Source of the DNA: Gavia stellata
Taxonomy: Eukaryota; Chordata; Aves; Gaviiformes; Gaviidae
NCBI RefSeq assembly: GCF_030936135.1
Contig: NC_082595.1
Coordinates: 85,116,451 to 85,180,450 of the forward strand
DNA: 64,000 nt
Direction of reading: 5' to 3'
The position numbers were made by a program, and so were the translations under genes. Positions 1 to 11,986 of the stretch are shown piece by piece. Within the stretch, counting starts at the first letter, position 1. Each line of letters starts with the position of its first letter. The notes beneath the pieces are model-generated. The model was not told the origin of the DNA, did not search any database, and worked only from the letters and a program-made list of their open reading frames with translations.

Positions 1-3000
1 AACAAAACTGCAATTTCACTATGCTATGCAAAATACCAATTGTAACAGTTAATAGAATCAAATCTGTTTAACTGGTGGCTGATAAAGATGGAGCCTCATA
101 TTCATCTCCAAGGACAGTTTCTTCTCACGGCGTTCTGTGAAGCTCATTTTTACTGCCTCCAGAAGTTTTATCAGAAAGTCCTAAACTGTGGTCTCACTTT
201 CTTCCCCTCCCTCATTTCAATCAATCTTGGGGAATCAGGCCTAGCTAACAAGTCCACTGACACATCATGTAAGATTTTTGGTTTGTTCAGTTTTTAGCTT
301 TACATGCATTCAGACCAAATAGCCAGGTTACTTAAACAGCACAATTAATCTTTTGCATAATTAGACACACACTAGCATACAGAAAGCATGAAACTAGCTT
401 TCAACATATGTGACCACAGACTTAACGTATCTGACAAAATAATTATACAAGTATAATTGTGTATACACGTGTAAACATACTTATTAATTATCTTAGAACA
501 AGCTTACATTAAAATAAAACATCTGCAAAAGTTGTACTATTTGTGCTCTAAATCTTTGTCCCAGCAGATTTCCAACTTTAAGACTGCCAAGTAACTGACT
601 AACGTTGTGGACCAACATGCACTTAGCAAGTTTTGATTTCTGTAACGTAGCAAATACAAAAATCCAAGTGCTTGGCTGACTTGGATTAGGAAGAAAAATC
701 AAAGTCCTGCTTCAGAGATGCTTCATAACACCTCTACAATTCTATTCTGTTCCTGCTATGATGGAACTGAAAGCCAGAGATACAAATACTCGAGTCTGTA
801 TATGTAGTATTTAACATCTCGGGGGGAAAGGAAACAAAACATTCTAGTAGTAACTATCATGTTTCAGCAAAGCACTTGATTTTGGTATATCCCACGGCCA
901 AGTGTTCTTCAGATATCATTTTTATTGGAAAACAACAATTACAAGGAAACCCAAAAACTCTACGTGTTCCTTAAGACCTCCGTAGGAACTCAAAGAACTG
1001 CAATTGTTTTTAAGACATAAATTTTTGTAATCTCATCGGTTCCCAAAATAGGCCATAAATCCCCTTCAGGTTTGAAATAAAGACAAATATTCACTTGCAA
1101 GAAAGTAAGTGGCTGCTCCAACTCTTCCAGGACAGAAAGGGGCTGTTTCTTTTGTTACAAAGTGCAGCCAAAACATTGTAAAAAGGAAAAGTTGCAAAGT
1201 GTATGAAGTATGTTTGGTTTTCCTGGATCTCAAATTGAAATAAATTTAGAGCTCATTATTGAATAAGCCAGGGCCTATGGAAGTATGTTTTTCCTTTGAA
1301 TTCAGACTTTTTAAATAAAAATCACCAATAGTGAAGAAAACTGGGCATAAATGTAACACTGCATCAGAAAATGAAAGTAATTTTTAAATACATAGATCTT
1401 AAATTTTCTAGTTGAGTTCTATTTTGAGTACATAATCTTTATATGTACTTAACAAATGTTTACAGAAAATAAACACAAATACCCTCCTTAACAGTGTTTG
1501 CCACTGTAACACGACAGAGGAGTCAGGATGTATTTAAACACTTTATAAAATTATATATTATTTTGAGGTCCCACATGGAGTAACAAAGGTAAGAAGAGCC
1601 CCTGCCTAGGAAAGCCACCAACTTTATCAGGAATAACTTACATATTTTAAAAGAGCAGCATAATGATGAGCCTCATCTTTAAAGAAATTAGTCAGAAAAA
1701 AATGAGTGGATTGATACTATTAAAAAAACCCAACAAACAAAACAATTCAGGATTCCAATGCTTTCAGTGCAGACTGTAGCAACTTGAATAATCTGTCTAC
1801 TTAAGTCCTATAGACCCCATTAAACCTGTGAATATCTTCGCTCTTGCCTTGCCCTTCCCAAGGAAACAGAATGGGGGCCAGACCATCCTATCCTAAGAAA
1901 TTAAGCCATGAGGAACAATGGCTTGCATTGCAGAGTTAATTGTATTTTTCTGCTGGTATGTAAAACTTAGAATGTAATGATTTTAAGTGGACAAAATATG
2001 TTGAAATGCAGAACTAAAAGGTGGGAAATTATAGAAGAACAGTGTAAGTTTCCTGAATGAAGGTGAATCTGACGGTAAAAACTCAAAAACTCCAGAGGTT
2101 GCTTTTGCTCCATCAAATGAGGACTTTTTGTCATAGTCCTACAGTGAGAATTGAAACACCCTAAAGATGAGTGAATGAAATGGAAAAAAAAAACAACACA
2201 AAAAACCCCAACCCCCCCAAAACAAACAAAAAAACCCACACAACTTTTTTTTTTGAGGGGGGAAGAACAACACAAGAGATCATATGGCCTACAACCGTTT
2301 GTTTTCTATCAAAATGAGCACAAGTTGAGATATCCAAGTGGCTTCTCTAACTCAATTTATACAGTACCACCTGGGTCCTCAGGACATGCAGAAAATAGTA
2401 CTTGGATGATCAGGTAGCATTCACACACAACATTTATGAAGCCTATACACTTCTAGTCACACACATTATTATATGGAAACTATGATCTAAAGCTAGCCAA
2501 ATAGTTTAGAAATCCTTTTGCTAAATCCAAGTTCACCCTCACTCAGAGAGGGGCAAACGGGAGATCTGAGGACACATTGCTGACATCAGGTGATGGCCAG
2601 TGTCACACACCTTTCCCCTTGACAACAGTAAGCTCCTCACCCCAAGATACCAATCCTGCACAAACAAGCTTAAGCATAGCCATCTTCCTATATATAGCAG
2701 CCTCTCTCAGAAGGAATCATCACTGGGACCACAAAGGCTCCATATTATCCACAGGCGAAACCAAGGAAAAAAAGGTAGCAGAAGCGTTGATTTTAGCAAG
2801 TCTCTTTTCTTTCAATTACTGCTGTTGGTGCTTCAGCAGCCCTTCAATCATTACACATTCAAAGCTATACTAGCTTCCTCATTTTTTGCCCAGCGTTTCA
2901 AGAAAATGAAGCTTATACAATCACGCTTTACGTGAACGCTTGTGTGTGTATATAATGAACTCTCAACTCGCTAGTCAATTTTGACCAAATCAACTAAAAG

Positions 3001-3976
3001 ACAAAGAAGTCTCAGAAAAAATCAACTGCTTATGATTTTCATGAAAGTATACGCTCCTCATACTTGAGCACCTAAATACCCCTGCAGAAAAAGTCTGTAC
3101 ATTGAACTTAACAGAATCAAACACCATACAAAACAGAAAAAAAAACCCCAAACATCTAGTTATTGTTCAGCATTAAAAATGAGACAAATCCATAGGAAAC
3201 AAGCCATTATTAGTTCTAGCATCAATTAACCACTTGATCTTATTCGCATGACTTGTTCCTTAGGGAAAATCATCTTTCTGTTCTTGCATGTATCCCTGCC
3301 ATCCAGCACTACTTCACTTCACTGATGACGGATTGAGGCCAGAACACAGTCAGCATGAAAAACGTTCTGCTTTTCTTGGATATTCAACAGATGTAAGTGT
3401 CCTAAAGTTACATTCACACGAGCCACATGTCAGCATTAGACTAGGCGTTGTACTGTAGTTACTATATAGTGCTTCACAATCTGAGAAGACTGTTTAAGGC
3501 CTCTAACACATTATTTCCTTCCTCTTCTTCTAAACAAAGTATAGTGTTTTTGACATTGTTTTGCAGAGTGAGCAGTGCTTTATTCCATTAACTTCAGCAG
3601 AGCTATTCATGAAGCAAAATGCTATGCAATATGATTACCAGAAGAGTCATCTACAGTGACTTCTCATACACCTTATTGATCACTGTAATCCCCCACTCAC
3701 CTGCTGGGATACTCAAGTCTATATTCTCTCTATGGGACCAACTGACATCATCTTATACCCTTCCAAAGAAAGGGCAGATAAACCTTTAAGATAACAAGCT
3801 TATCTGCCACGAAGATTTACAAATTAAATTATCTTTAAATCCAAAAGTAATGTTTTCCATTGAAATATAATCAAGGTCATCAACATAGTACACAAAGAGC
3901 CCCTCCTAATTTACCAGGCTACTGAGAGCCTATTTACAGTAACAGGCAATATATTTCCAGTTCAAGATCTACTTAC
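1..3976 (-). other. ZNF451: ZNF451 intron (partial)
   Basis: AT-rich non-coding sequence downstream, on the minus strand, of the splice donor that ends the ZNF451 first coding exon. I looked for the next expected ZNF451 exon, which should encode the acidic SUMO-interacting segment, and did not find it, so the intron continues past the window start. Apart from an A/C-rich simple stretch around 2186-2258 the region shows no recognisable repeat or gene. Open frames here are short and lack splice or codon support. Confidence 0.6.
2186..2258. repeat. A/C-rich simple sequence
   Basis: Runs of A, C and T (poly-A, short C runs, then ten T) with no coding or mobile-element character. It lies inside the ZNF451 intron and is probably slippage-derived or a decayed retroposon tail. 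Confidence 0.6.
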
Positions 3977-4060
3977 TCCAATGAACTCAATCTCATCTTC
4001 ACTTTCAGAAGTTGACGATTTACTCTCGTGGATGTTGATGGAGCTATGAGACTCCATTAT
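3977..4060 (-). CDS. ZNF451: ZNF451 first coding exon (27 codons)
   Basis: On the minus strand a pyrimidine-rich acceptor (tttctgtttAG) precedes ATAATGG. The ATG is at 4057-4055 and a consensus donor follows 3977 (GGA|GTAAGT). The 27 codons begin MESHSS and end SESEDEIEFIG in phase 0. The Ser/Thr/acidic stretch ending in an aliphatic cluster resembles, from memory, the human ZNF451 start, where STTDENEDDIQFV leads into the tandem SUMO-interacting motifs. ZNF451 is a nuclear zinc-finger SUMO E3/E4 ligase that uses those motifs to extend SUMO chains. Position and strand relative to BEND6 and DST match human 6p12.1. The alignment is short, so the identification rests on both motif and synteny. 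The remaining exons lie outside the window. Confidence 0.66.
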
Positions 4061-4439
4061 CTAAACAGAAACAAACCAAATTATGCTTCATCATTTTATT
4101 TTGTAATTTTAGCTACACAGCGTTTTCTGTTTTATGCCTACTTTGGCTTTACAGCCTATCTGCACTCAACAAGCTTCTCCATATCATTCCCTGACAATTA
4201 TCAGTAACACCAGAGTAAGCGATATCAATTTTGACTCGAATCACATCACCAGATTTTTCCAAATACGCAAAACGTGGCCTAATCTACAAAGCATCCCAAT
4301 ACCTATGCTTCTCCAGCAGCCATGTACCGCCAGAGTTCAATAACCTGCTCACGTGTGACAACCTTCGCAGGAGGCAGACCGGAGCTCTAGCCTAACGGCG
4401 CTCTACCAGCCCTAGAACACAAACAGGGGGCAGTTTAGC

Positions 4440-5395
4440 AACGGACGCGGCGTGAGTTCAGGCGTGATTAGCAGCTACAGGTATTCCTGATGCTTTTGGC
4501 CACTTTAGGGCCACAGCAGAGCCAGAAGGCTGAGCTTCTCGCTTCGAAACGAGCGCCATCCTCCCAAACGGAAGATGTCGGTGAGCGGCGCGGAACCGCG
4601 GCCCGCCCGCGGGCGGCCCCGGCAGCACGGACCCAGCGGGCGGCTTTGCTGACTCACGTTTCCTCCTCCGTACGGACACCCCAGCTCCGCCACACACCGC
4701 CGCCAGGCCGCCCCGCCGCTACACCGGGGGGTGGGCGGCGGGTGTGGAAGGGACGGCCGCGGCGGCTGAGGAAGCGGCCGCCTCGCCGGGCGCCCGCTCC
4801 TCGCCCGGCCGCTCCGCGGGGGCTGGGTTGCTAAGCGACGGCCCCGCGCCCCTCACAAGGCCCCGGCCCCGCCGCAGGCCCCGGCCCCGCTCACCCCGCC
4901 GCCGCCAGCACCCGAGGGCACACCAACGCCCCGACCCCGTGCGCCTCCGCTTCCTCTTCAACCCGGGGGGGGCGGGGAGGGGAGAAGTGAGGCGGGAGCG
5001 CGGCACGGCTTGCCGGGATTTGTAGTTGCCGCCTGCTTCGCCTCGCTCCCCCGCCTCTTCCCCCATGGCAGGTGCCGGCGCTACCGCGACAACGCCATGG
5101 CGCAGCCCCCCGAGGCCCTTTCCTTCAATAACTTCCTGCCTCCCCTCTTCCGCCTTCAGTTGGGTTGCATAGAGTTCCTGCCCAAAGGAGGAAAACCCAC
5201 ACGCCGCTTCCGGGGGAGGAGGAGGCTGGCGGCCATTGGGGCTGACAGTGGAGGGGGAGGGAAGGCGGGAAAATCGCCTCCCCGGGAGGAGGGCGCGCGG
5301 GCCCGGCCGTTAGCGCCGCGCTGAGGCGGCGGGGGCGGCCGCAGCGGGGTAGCCGGTCCGGCGGGCGGCTGGGCGCTGCCCCCGCGTCGCTGGGC
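4440..5395 (-). promoter_or_regulatory. ZNF451: CpG island, ZNF451 promoter and 5' UTR exon
   Basis: Dense CpG and GC-rich sequence contrasts sharply with both flanks. It lies upstream, on the minus strand, of the ZNF451 coding exon. Candidate donors for a non-coding first exon on the minus strand are GGG|GTGAGC (exon end 4895) and AAC|GTGAGT (exon end 4658). ETS-like GGAAG/CTTCCGG sites occur near 4566 and 5206, and a ZNF143-type motif is at 5011-5026. There is no TATA box, as is usual for a housekeeping promoter. The exact start site cannot be fixed by eye. Confidence 0.75.
5011..5026 (-). promoter_or_regulatory. ZNF143/THAP11-type motif
   Basis: Read on the minus strand, ACTACAAATCCCGGCA matches the well-known ACTACAnnTCCC promoter element bound by ZNF143 (STAF) and THAP11/HCFC1. 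It sits in the CpG island about 120 bases upstream of a candidate first-exon donor, which is where this element normally lies relative to transcription starts. Confidence 0.65.
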
Positions 5396-7080
5396 GTTTT
5401 CAGTCAGCCGGTTTTCGGTCCACCCCACTGCTTATCCAGCCCAGACATCAGCAGCTGGTCTGTGAGGATCTTATGGGAGACGGTGCCAAGGGCCCTGTGA
5501 AGGCCGGATAGACAATGTCCATTGCTCTCCCCTCATCCACCAGGCCAATCAGTTTATCATAGAGGTTTAGTAAGTTGGTCAAGCATGACTTCCCTTTGGT
5601 AGTGCCATACTGACGACTCCCGATTATTTTCTTGTCACTGAAGGACCTGGAAATGGTTTCCAGGATTAGCTGACCCATCACCTTGCCAGGGATCGGGGTG
5701 AGGCTGACCGGCCTGTAGTTCCATGCATCCTCCTTCCTCCCCTTCTTGAAGATGGAGGTGACATTGGCTTTCCTCCAGTCCTCAGGCACCTCTCCTAGTC
5801 ACCATGATTGATCAAAGATTATCAAGATTGGCCTCGCAATGACATCTGCCAGCTCCCTCAGCACTCATGGGTGCATCCCATCAGGGCCCGTGGACTTGTG
5901 TACGTCCAGTTTGCTTAAGAGATCCCTGACCCAATCCTCTTCCACCAAGGGTACATCTCCCTTGGTCCAGCCTTCCCGCCGATCTCTGGGACCTGGGATT
6001 CCTGGAAGTCAGTCTTTACTAGAAAAGACTGAGGCAAAGAAGGCATTCAGTAACTTAGCCTTTTCCATGGCCTGTGTCACCACATCACCCATCTCATTTA
6101 GCAATGGGCCCACATTTCCCCTAGTCTTCCTTTTGTCACCAGGGCTTGGGAACGTGAGGCTGCTCCTATCTGCCTACCTCATCCGCTTGTTCTTCCTGGT
6201 CAGGCGGCCTATAGCGGACACCCACTATAAAGTCACCCTTACCTGCCTTCTCTTTAACCCTCCCCCATGAACTGTCATTTGGTTCCTCATCCATCCCCAG
6301 ACAGATCTCTATGCGCTCCAACTGCTCTTTCACATCAAAGGCAACTTCCCCTCCTTGTTTTCCTCGCCTGTCCTTCCTAAAGAGCCAGTCTCCCTTCATT
6401 GTAACGCTCCTGTCATGGGTGCCATCCTACCATGTCCCTGCGATCCCATCAAGATCGTAGCCCTGCAGCTGCACACAGACTAACTCATGATGTTTATTCC
6501 CCATGCTGCATGCATTAGTATACAGGCACTTGAGAGAGGCACCCCAGCATGTTGGCTGCCTAGGAAGGGATTGGGGAATTTCTCCATCATGGTGCCTTAT
6601 AGGCATTTCCTTGCTTACACGCAAGTGCTGGAGGTGACCCCGCTTAAGCCCCATCTTGTTGTTTTTGTGTTCCATTCCTGTCACATCACCCCATACCCTT
6701 TGTTCTTTGACCATGTCCATCATTCCCTCACAGGGCTGCTGGTTACTCTCTCTCTCTCCCTTCATTCTTGGTTTAAAGCCCTCCTTATGCAGTCAGCCAC
6801 CCTATTGGCAAAAAAAGCTTTGCCCTGCTTAGTGAGGTGTATCTCATCTCTCAGGCAGACGGTGACCTGCAAGCAGGGTCCCATGGTCATACAAATCAAA
6901 ACCTTGTCACCAACACCAGTTCTGCAACCAGTTATTGACTTGTCCTATTACTGCCCTTCTCATTTCCTCTCACTGGCAGGATCGAGGAAACATCACTTGG
7001 GCCCCCATGCCCACGATTCTTGCTATTTATCTGCTACTGCTCTCCTGCTTCATCACATGTTACTTCGAGCCACCCAAAGT
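5392..7080 (-). mobile_element. CR1 LINE fragment, ORF2 endonuclease and RT, decayed
   Basis: The minus strand carries recognisable CR1 pol in broken frames. About 6530-6430 reads GASLKCLYTNACSMGNK, and 6399-6166 reads the endonuclease part (LFRKDRRGKQGGEVA, CLGMDEEPNDSSW, VGVRYRPPDQEEQ). 5789-5440 reads the reverse-transcriptase part (PEDWRKANVTSIFKKG, NYRPVSLTPIPGKVM, KGKSCLTNLL). Further right, 6990-6766 keeps ORF1/ORF2 spacer-like text (DEIHLTKQGKAFFAN in one frame). Frameshifts and stops make it non-functional. CR1 copies normally lose their 5' end, but this one stops within RT at the left and lacks the CR1 3' UTR. The right boundary is approximate. Confidence 0.88.
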
Positions 7081-10000
7081 AAAAGTTGGTTATGAATCAT
7101 GTTTACTCAATGCATTGGCTTTGAGTAAGCTGAACAGTATAAATGTCACCTTTGAGTTGTGTGTCTATATAAAAAGAGCTGCTTGCACACTAACAAAGCA
7201 TTTCACTGGTGTGTGCTTATCAAATCCTGTATACACAGGAGAGAAAGAATTTGGGGTTGCATGTTAAATTTTGATGTTATGGGAGCTTTGTGAATAAACA
7301 ACTATCAGAAATAACATATAACGTGGTATTTAATGTCAGCATTAATTTAATGCACTCATTTTTCTTGTAAACACAGCGTTACCATTACCAATGTTAGTTT
7401 TAAGCTTCCTTCCGTATATGAATGAAAAAATAGCTTTATGATAGAAGATAGACATACTGAGATGCTAGTTATATTTACTAGTTATATACTCATTAACTAA
7501 TTTGTACAACTTAGTCACTATTGTTGGACTGTATAAACAACACTGATTTGAGCAGTTTTATTTCATTACTAAAATAATGGAAACCTGACTATCACTTGGA
7601 AAATTAAAGTCATTGTTGCTGCCTAAACTTTCATATTTTGCATTTATAACTTAAATTTGCTAACAGAATGTTGATAGCAGCCATTCGGTTTGTAGTTTGC
7701 ATTTGCACTTACTTACTTTTGATTTTTGAGAATAGATAATATGAGGTGCGATAGTAACAAGTTACTAGAACAGCAAGGTGGCATTATTTTTCCAAATTCT
7801 GATACCCATGAAAATGCCACTCATTTGAGTATGAATTTTTCAGCAGTAATTCATGTAAACATTTACTCTTGCAATGACCCATCCAAATATCCTCCTTGTA
7901 TTTAAACAATACAGTTAAGGAAAAAAAATAGTAAGGGAATTGCCATGCAATCATGTCAGCATTTCAAATATGCTAACAAAACTCTGAATTCCAAAATTTG
8001 TGTATTATTTCAGCTACTTCCTGGGAAAGCACAGGCTTCCCAGTTTGGGTCAGCTTAGGAAAGTTCTTATGCAGAATTTGTTTCATAGAGAAGAAAAAAG
8101 ATGTAGCCTGCTGGACTTCTTGGCTGCTGGGCCACCTGCAAGGCACATTCACTGTCTAAACTCTGTAAGAGAGTAAGCAATTTTTTTTAACACATGCAGT
8201 AGACTGCTGAAGGTAGGAGCAGACAATCCTAGGAGAGCAGGGGGTACTCACAGTCTGCTCTTCATGAGCTAAGATCTCCAAGCCCAAACCTCCAAATGAA
8301 GTCTGGGTATCACATAGGATGTGGAAGCTGTTTCTGAGCAGACTGTCTGTGTAAACTCAGTAATGCTCTCTAGCAACTAATTCCACATATTCATTATGCT
8401 CCCTTAATTATTTTCTTTTATAGAATTTAAACATATTTCAACATCCTTGCTTCTCTCCTTGCTCCTTAAAGTGAGTGAAACATTGCCTTTTTAACCATTG
8501 ATTTCCCTCTTGTGTCAACATTGCATACTGCCACTTACTCTTGATGTAGAAAATTTAGATGTCTGGTGGTTTAGGATTTTTACTCCTATCCATATACCAT
8601 AGTAAGAGGGAACATGAACTTGACATGCATTAAAAACCCTGATTTATTCAACAGTATACTTTTTCAGTAAGTTTTTTATCTCATTATTCACATATGTCAA
8701 TATTCTTCCCTCCTTAGAAGGCACACGTTCTTACTGAGCAGCTCATAATAAACAATGACCAAATTCTTTTACATGGTAATCTTCAAATTCAATCTAAAAT
8801 GCAGTAATAGAAACAAATAGTTCAAATTAGTAGTTTTAGTATTGCTTACCTTTTCAGTACTAAATCTCCAGTTACTAAACGCTGTACAGTCATAGAGCTG
8901 TTAGGTTTTTCTGCAGTAGCCGTCAGCCTTCTCCAATTCAGCGTAATGCAAATAATGTGTCCTCTATCACTCGTATCAGAAGGATCTTACACTTTGTGAC
9001 ACCACACATTTACAAATCACCAATTAATTTTGATTTTAGTGCAAATTTTGGGAGAAGCAGCATTAGACTGTTCTGCTCTCTTCTCCCTTTCTGTTACTTC
9101 TGAAGTTTCTAATCTGTCATTATCTAGTCTTCAATTTTGTGTTCTCAGAGTTTGTCAGGGTCATTTTGGAAAACCGCCTGTATTTTCTTCCTTTTTGGTC
9201 ACACTGCAAGGAGTATGGCTTTTCTGTTGACTGTGTAGTTGTGTAAAAGCTATTTATCTTCTTTTATCCAGTGGGATAACATCAGTCCTATACTTTAGGA
9301 GAGAGGAAGGAACTGGCTCTTTGCAGCTCTCTCTTTACCCTTTGGTAAAACATTAAAATGTCTCTTCCTCTACATTGCTCTTTGTGTCCAGAACACCCAT
9401 CTCTCTCCCTGGCCCATGCCTGGGAGTAGGCCCTTCACCGTAGCACAAAAATCCTCTTTTACTCTTTGCGGTGAGCTGCCAGCCCAACTGGTTTTCCTTT
9501 GACAATTTACCAAGTCAGAAGAATAGCAAAGCACATAGTACAGCCTGATCTGCAGTGCTGCACCAGCAACAGGGTGAGCAGCCACTCGTGTTTGGCTCCA
9601 TGTACCTGCCCAAGAGCTTCTACACCTCCCAAACAGCAGAGCAGCTGCAGCTGTGCAGTATCACTTGTGACAACTTCAAGGTTAGAGAGCCCTTGTAAAG
9701 TGGGCCAACCCCTTCCCCAGCTAACAATTATGAGCTTTACAGAACCTGGCTTCAGAAGTGTTACTAAAGAAAAAAAAAAAAAGAAAACAAGAGGAAAAAA
9801 TCCAACCTTACATGTTAGAGTGCACAACAGAGGCTGATGTAAGAAAAGGCCCAGAAGACAGTAAGGACAATAAAATAGAACTAAGACATAGTAATGCTTA
9901 ATTTTATTTGATAGAAAGTTGCTTCAAAAATATGATTATCTATATACATTCTTATATGCTGTACATACAATTACATATACAAAATGTACATAATAGGTAA

Positions 10001-11330
10001 CATCCTTCTGTACATTTTATGGATGGTAGTAAATAACATGAGATAGAACTTACATCATATTTCATACCTACTTTCATCCTGATCCTATCTACAAGGAATT
10101 GATAGACAGGAGAGATGAAAAAGGCTAGCAGATCACTTAATTCATAGCCCAGCCCACACAAAAGTCTTCTCCACAGTGCAGTTTATTAGTGCATTGTTCT
10201 AGTACAGTTAGTTTTGCAGAACTTTCCTTTAGAGGTATTTAGCTGGTAACCTTGTCTTCAGATTTTTTCCTGGTATTCACCCTAATACTATTTGTAATTT
10301 GCTTCTATAACTCAGATCTTCTGAGTTATACAAATCCTCCTCAAGTCAAGCTAGATTTCTTCAATTTTATGGTTTGTTTTTTTTTTTTTTTTTCATCTTG
10401 ATTCCTTAGTTGCTTGTTTGCCACATATGAAAGAGATTTAACTATTTGTACTCTGTGTTCTGGGAGAAGTACACTCAAGCACAAAAGCTACAATACAAGT
10501 GTTCTCTCCTTCCCATGCTACGGGCACACTGTAAACCTGGAATCTGTCATCGAGGAATAAAATGTACCTTCCCTCCTCTTCCTCAGGCAATTACAGGGGG
10601 TGTGACTGCCAGCTGCTCCCTGGGACAAATGGTGTCAGATGTCAAGAGGAACTGCCCAGTTACTGGGATTTTTCTGGTCCCAGTCCCATGAGGAATGCTC
10701 TACCTGTCCACCCTCTCTCTAAGCAAGAGGTAGCATACCCAAATCAAAACACAGGGAGCAGAGGCTGGCAACTCTGCCCGTTATTAGTAGCTTCCAAGAG
10801 ACTGTCCTCCATTTCCCGACTAGAGGGATCAGGCACCCTTATCCTACAGACATGATGTTCAGGGAAGAAGAGAGAGCGAGAGCTGCCAAACCAGCAGAGT
10901 ACCAGGAGCAGAAGGCCTGTGAGAGAAGCCATGGCCTCCACAAGCAAACAGGCTATCTTAGAGGACTCTTCCCTGACCTAAGAGGGAACATGGCTTCTTT
11001 CATTGCCTTTCCAGCTTTCAGAGGTTAAAAATGAGCTGCTGCTTTCCTGTAGACATCTTGAGAGCTGCAGTTTCATTGCCCTAAGAATGTTTCCTTCTTT
11101 CCAAGTTAACAGCATCCTTAGATACCTATTGTATTTCTTCTTCTCTGGTCACGTGGCACTGTGCTTACTAACCCTTTGCTGGCCCTAGTCTTCATTTCAC
11201 TTGGAAACTTTTCTATTCTCTTTTCATACCTCTGTATCTTTTTTGTATTAATATGCAGTAGCTTTCTCTGATTGGTAAAGCGGTTTTTGATCAGCTGTCA
11301 AGGTGAAAGCAAGGGGATTAAGGTTCCTTT
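7081..11330. other. Intergenic gap, no gene seen
   Basis: AT-rich DNA between the CR1 fragment and the end of BEND6. T-rich and A-rich runs lie at about 10377-10393 and 9769-9784. A GC-richer patch at about 9370-9720 and another at about 10560-10960 have short open frames but no splice sites or protein motifs I can support. In mammals KIAA1586 lies between ZNF451 and BEND6, but no transposase-like or zinc-finger-like coding sequence appears here. Confidence 0.5.
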
Positions 11331-11331
11331 T

Positions 11332-11394
11332 ATAGAATCACACAGAATCACAAAGGTTGGAAGAGACCTGTAAGATCATCAAGTCCAACCATAA
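11332..11394 (-). mobile_element. CR1 3'-terminal fragment
   Basis: The plus strand reads TAGAATCACACAGAATCAC then AAAGGTTGGAAGAGACCT and AAGATCATCAAGTCCAACC. This is the reverse complement of the standard avian CR1 3' end with its (ATTCTNTG)n tail. Only about 60 bases remain. It lies about 330 bases beyond the BEND6 stop codon, so it could fall within or just after the 3' UTR. Confidence 0.88.
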
Positions 11395-11660
11395 ATGTTC
11401 TTTTGGTATTACTTTAAATACTGTTTTTTTCTAACTAAGGGGAACTCTTCTTATATTCTTCAGAACAAGTTTATATTTTTTGAATTACCGCATAACATGC
11501 ATATATTTAATAATATCTTAAAGCCTCAGATATTAATATGCCTTCATTTTTTTCTAGGCTGTGGGATTTTCATTTGTTTGAGAAAATGGTTCTCAGGCTT
11601 CTATTCTGCTTGCACTGTCTCTGTCCACTGTTGCTAGGCCGATTTAGACATTATTTCTTT

Positions 11661-11666
11661 TTTATT
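11661..11666 (-). terminator. BEND6: Candidate polyadenylation signal of BEND6
   Basis: AATAAA on the minus strand, 55 bases after the BEND6 TAA. It would give a very short 3' UTR. Longer 3' ends further left cannot be excluded. Confidence 0.4.
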
Positions 11667-11721
11667 TCATACTACTCCTTAATCTCCGTTGAGAATTTGA
11701 ACTGGTATGAAATACCTTCTG

Positions 11722-11986
11722 TTATTCCTTGTCTGAATTCCTGAGATCCTGTCCGCAGCTCCGGTTGGGAGAGGGCGCTGGTGAGCTTCTGGCAAGATGA
11801 GACTCCACCTTAGAAGTGGGTTTGAAATACTCCTGCTGACCTTGTGTGGTAGGAGGTGGAGGAGTCAGATGGCTGTCACTTTGCTGAATTTGTGCATTAG
11901 CAGCTGGTGAGTCATCATCCTGCTGGTCTTGTGCGGTGGGAGGAACAGCCGAAGAGATGATGCCCTGAGGAGCAGCTGTTGAACCA
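11722..11986 (-). CDS. BEND6: BEND6 terminal coding exon, C-terminal extension (88 codons)
   Basis: The acceptor ctcaacAG lies at 11988-11987. With the two bases carried over from the previous exon (TG), the exon reads CGSTAAPQG... and stays open for 88 codons to TAA at 11724-11722, ending RNSDKE. It has no ATG. The composition is rich in Gln, Pro, Ser and Thr. Two near-copies, PPTAQDQQDDD and PPTTQGQQEYF, suggest an internal duplication. Exact phase, a clean stop and codon-like composition in AT-rich surroundings argue for a real exon. Human BEND6, as I recall, stops about seven residues after the KKPNLSKNLNS segment, so this tail is either lineage-specific or used by another isoform. Confidence 0.75.

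Noticed and set aside
4458..5066. Several 60-115 codon frames in the ZNF451 island
   Set aside because: Same base-composition effect. Only the 5097 plus-strand frame has a noteworthy start and is listed as a low-score finding.
6487..7267. 202- and 110-codon plus-strand frames
   Set aside because: Antisense to the decayed CR1 pol region. The protein-like text is on the minus strand.
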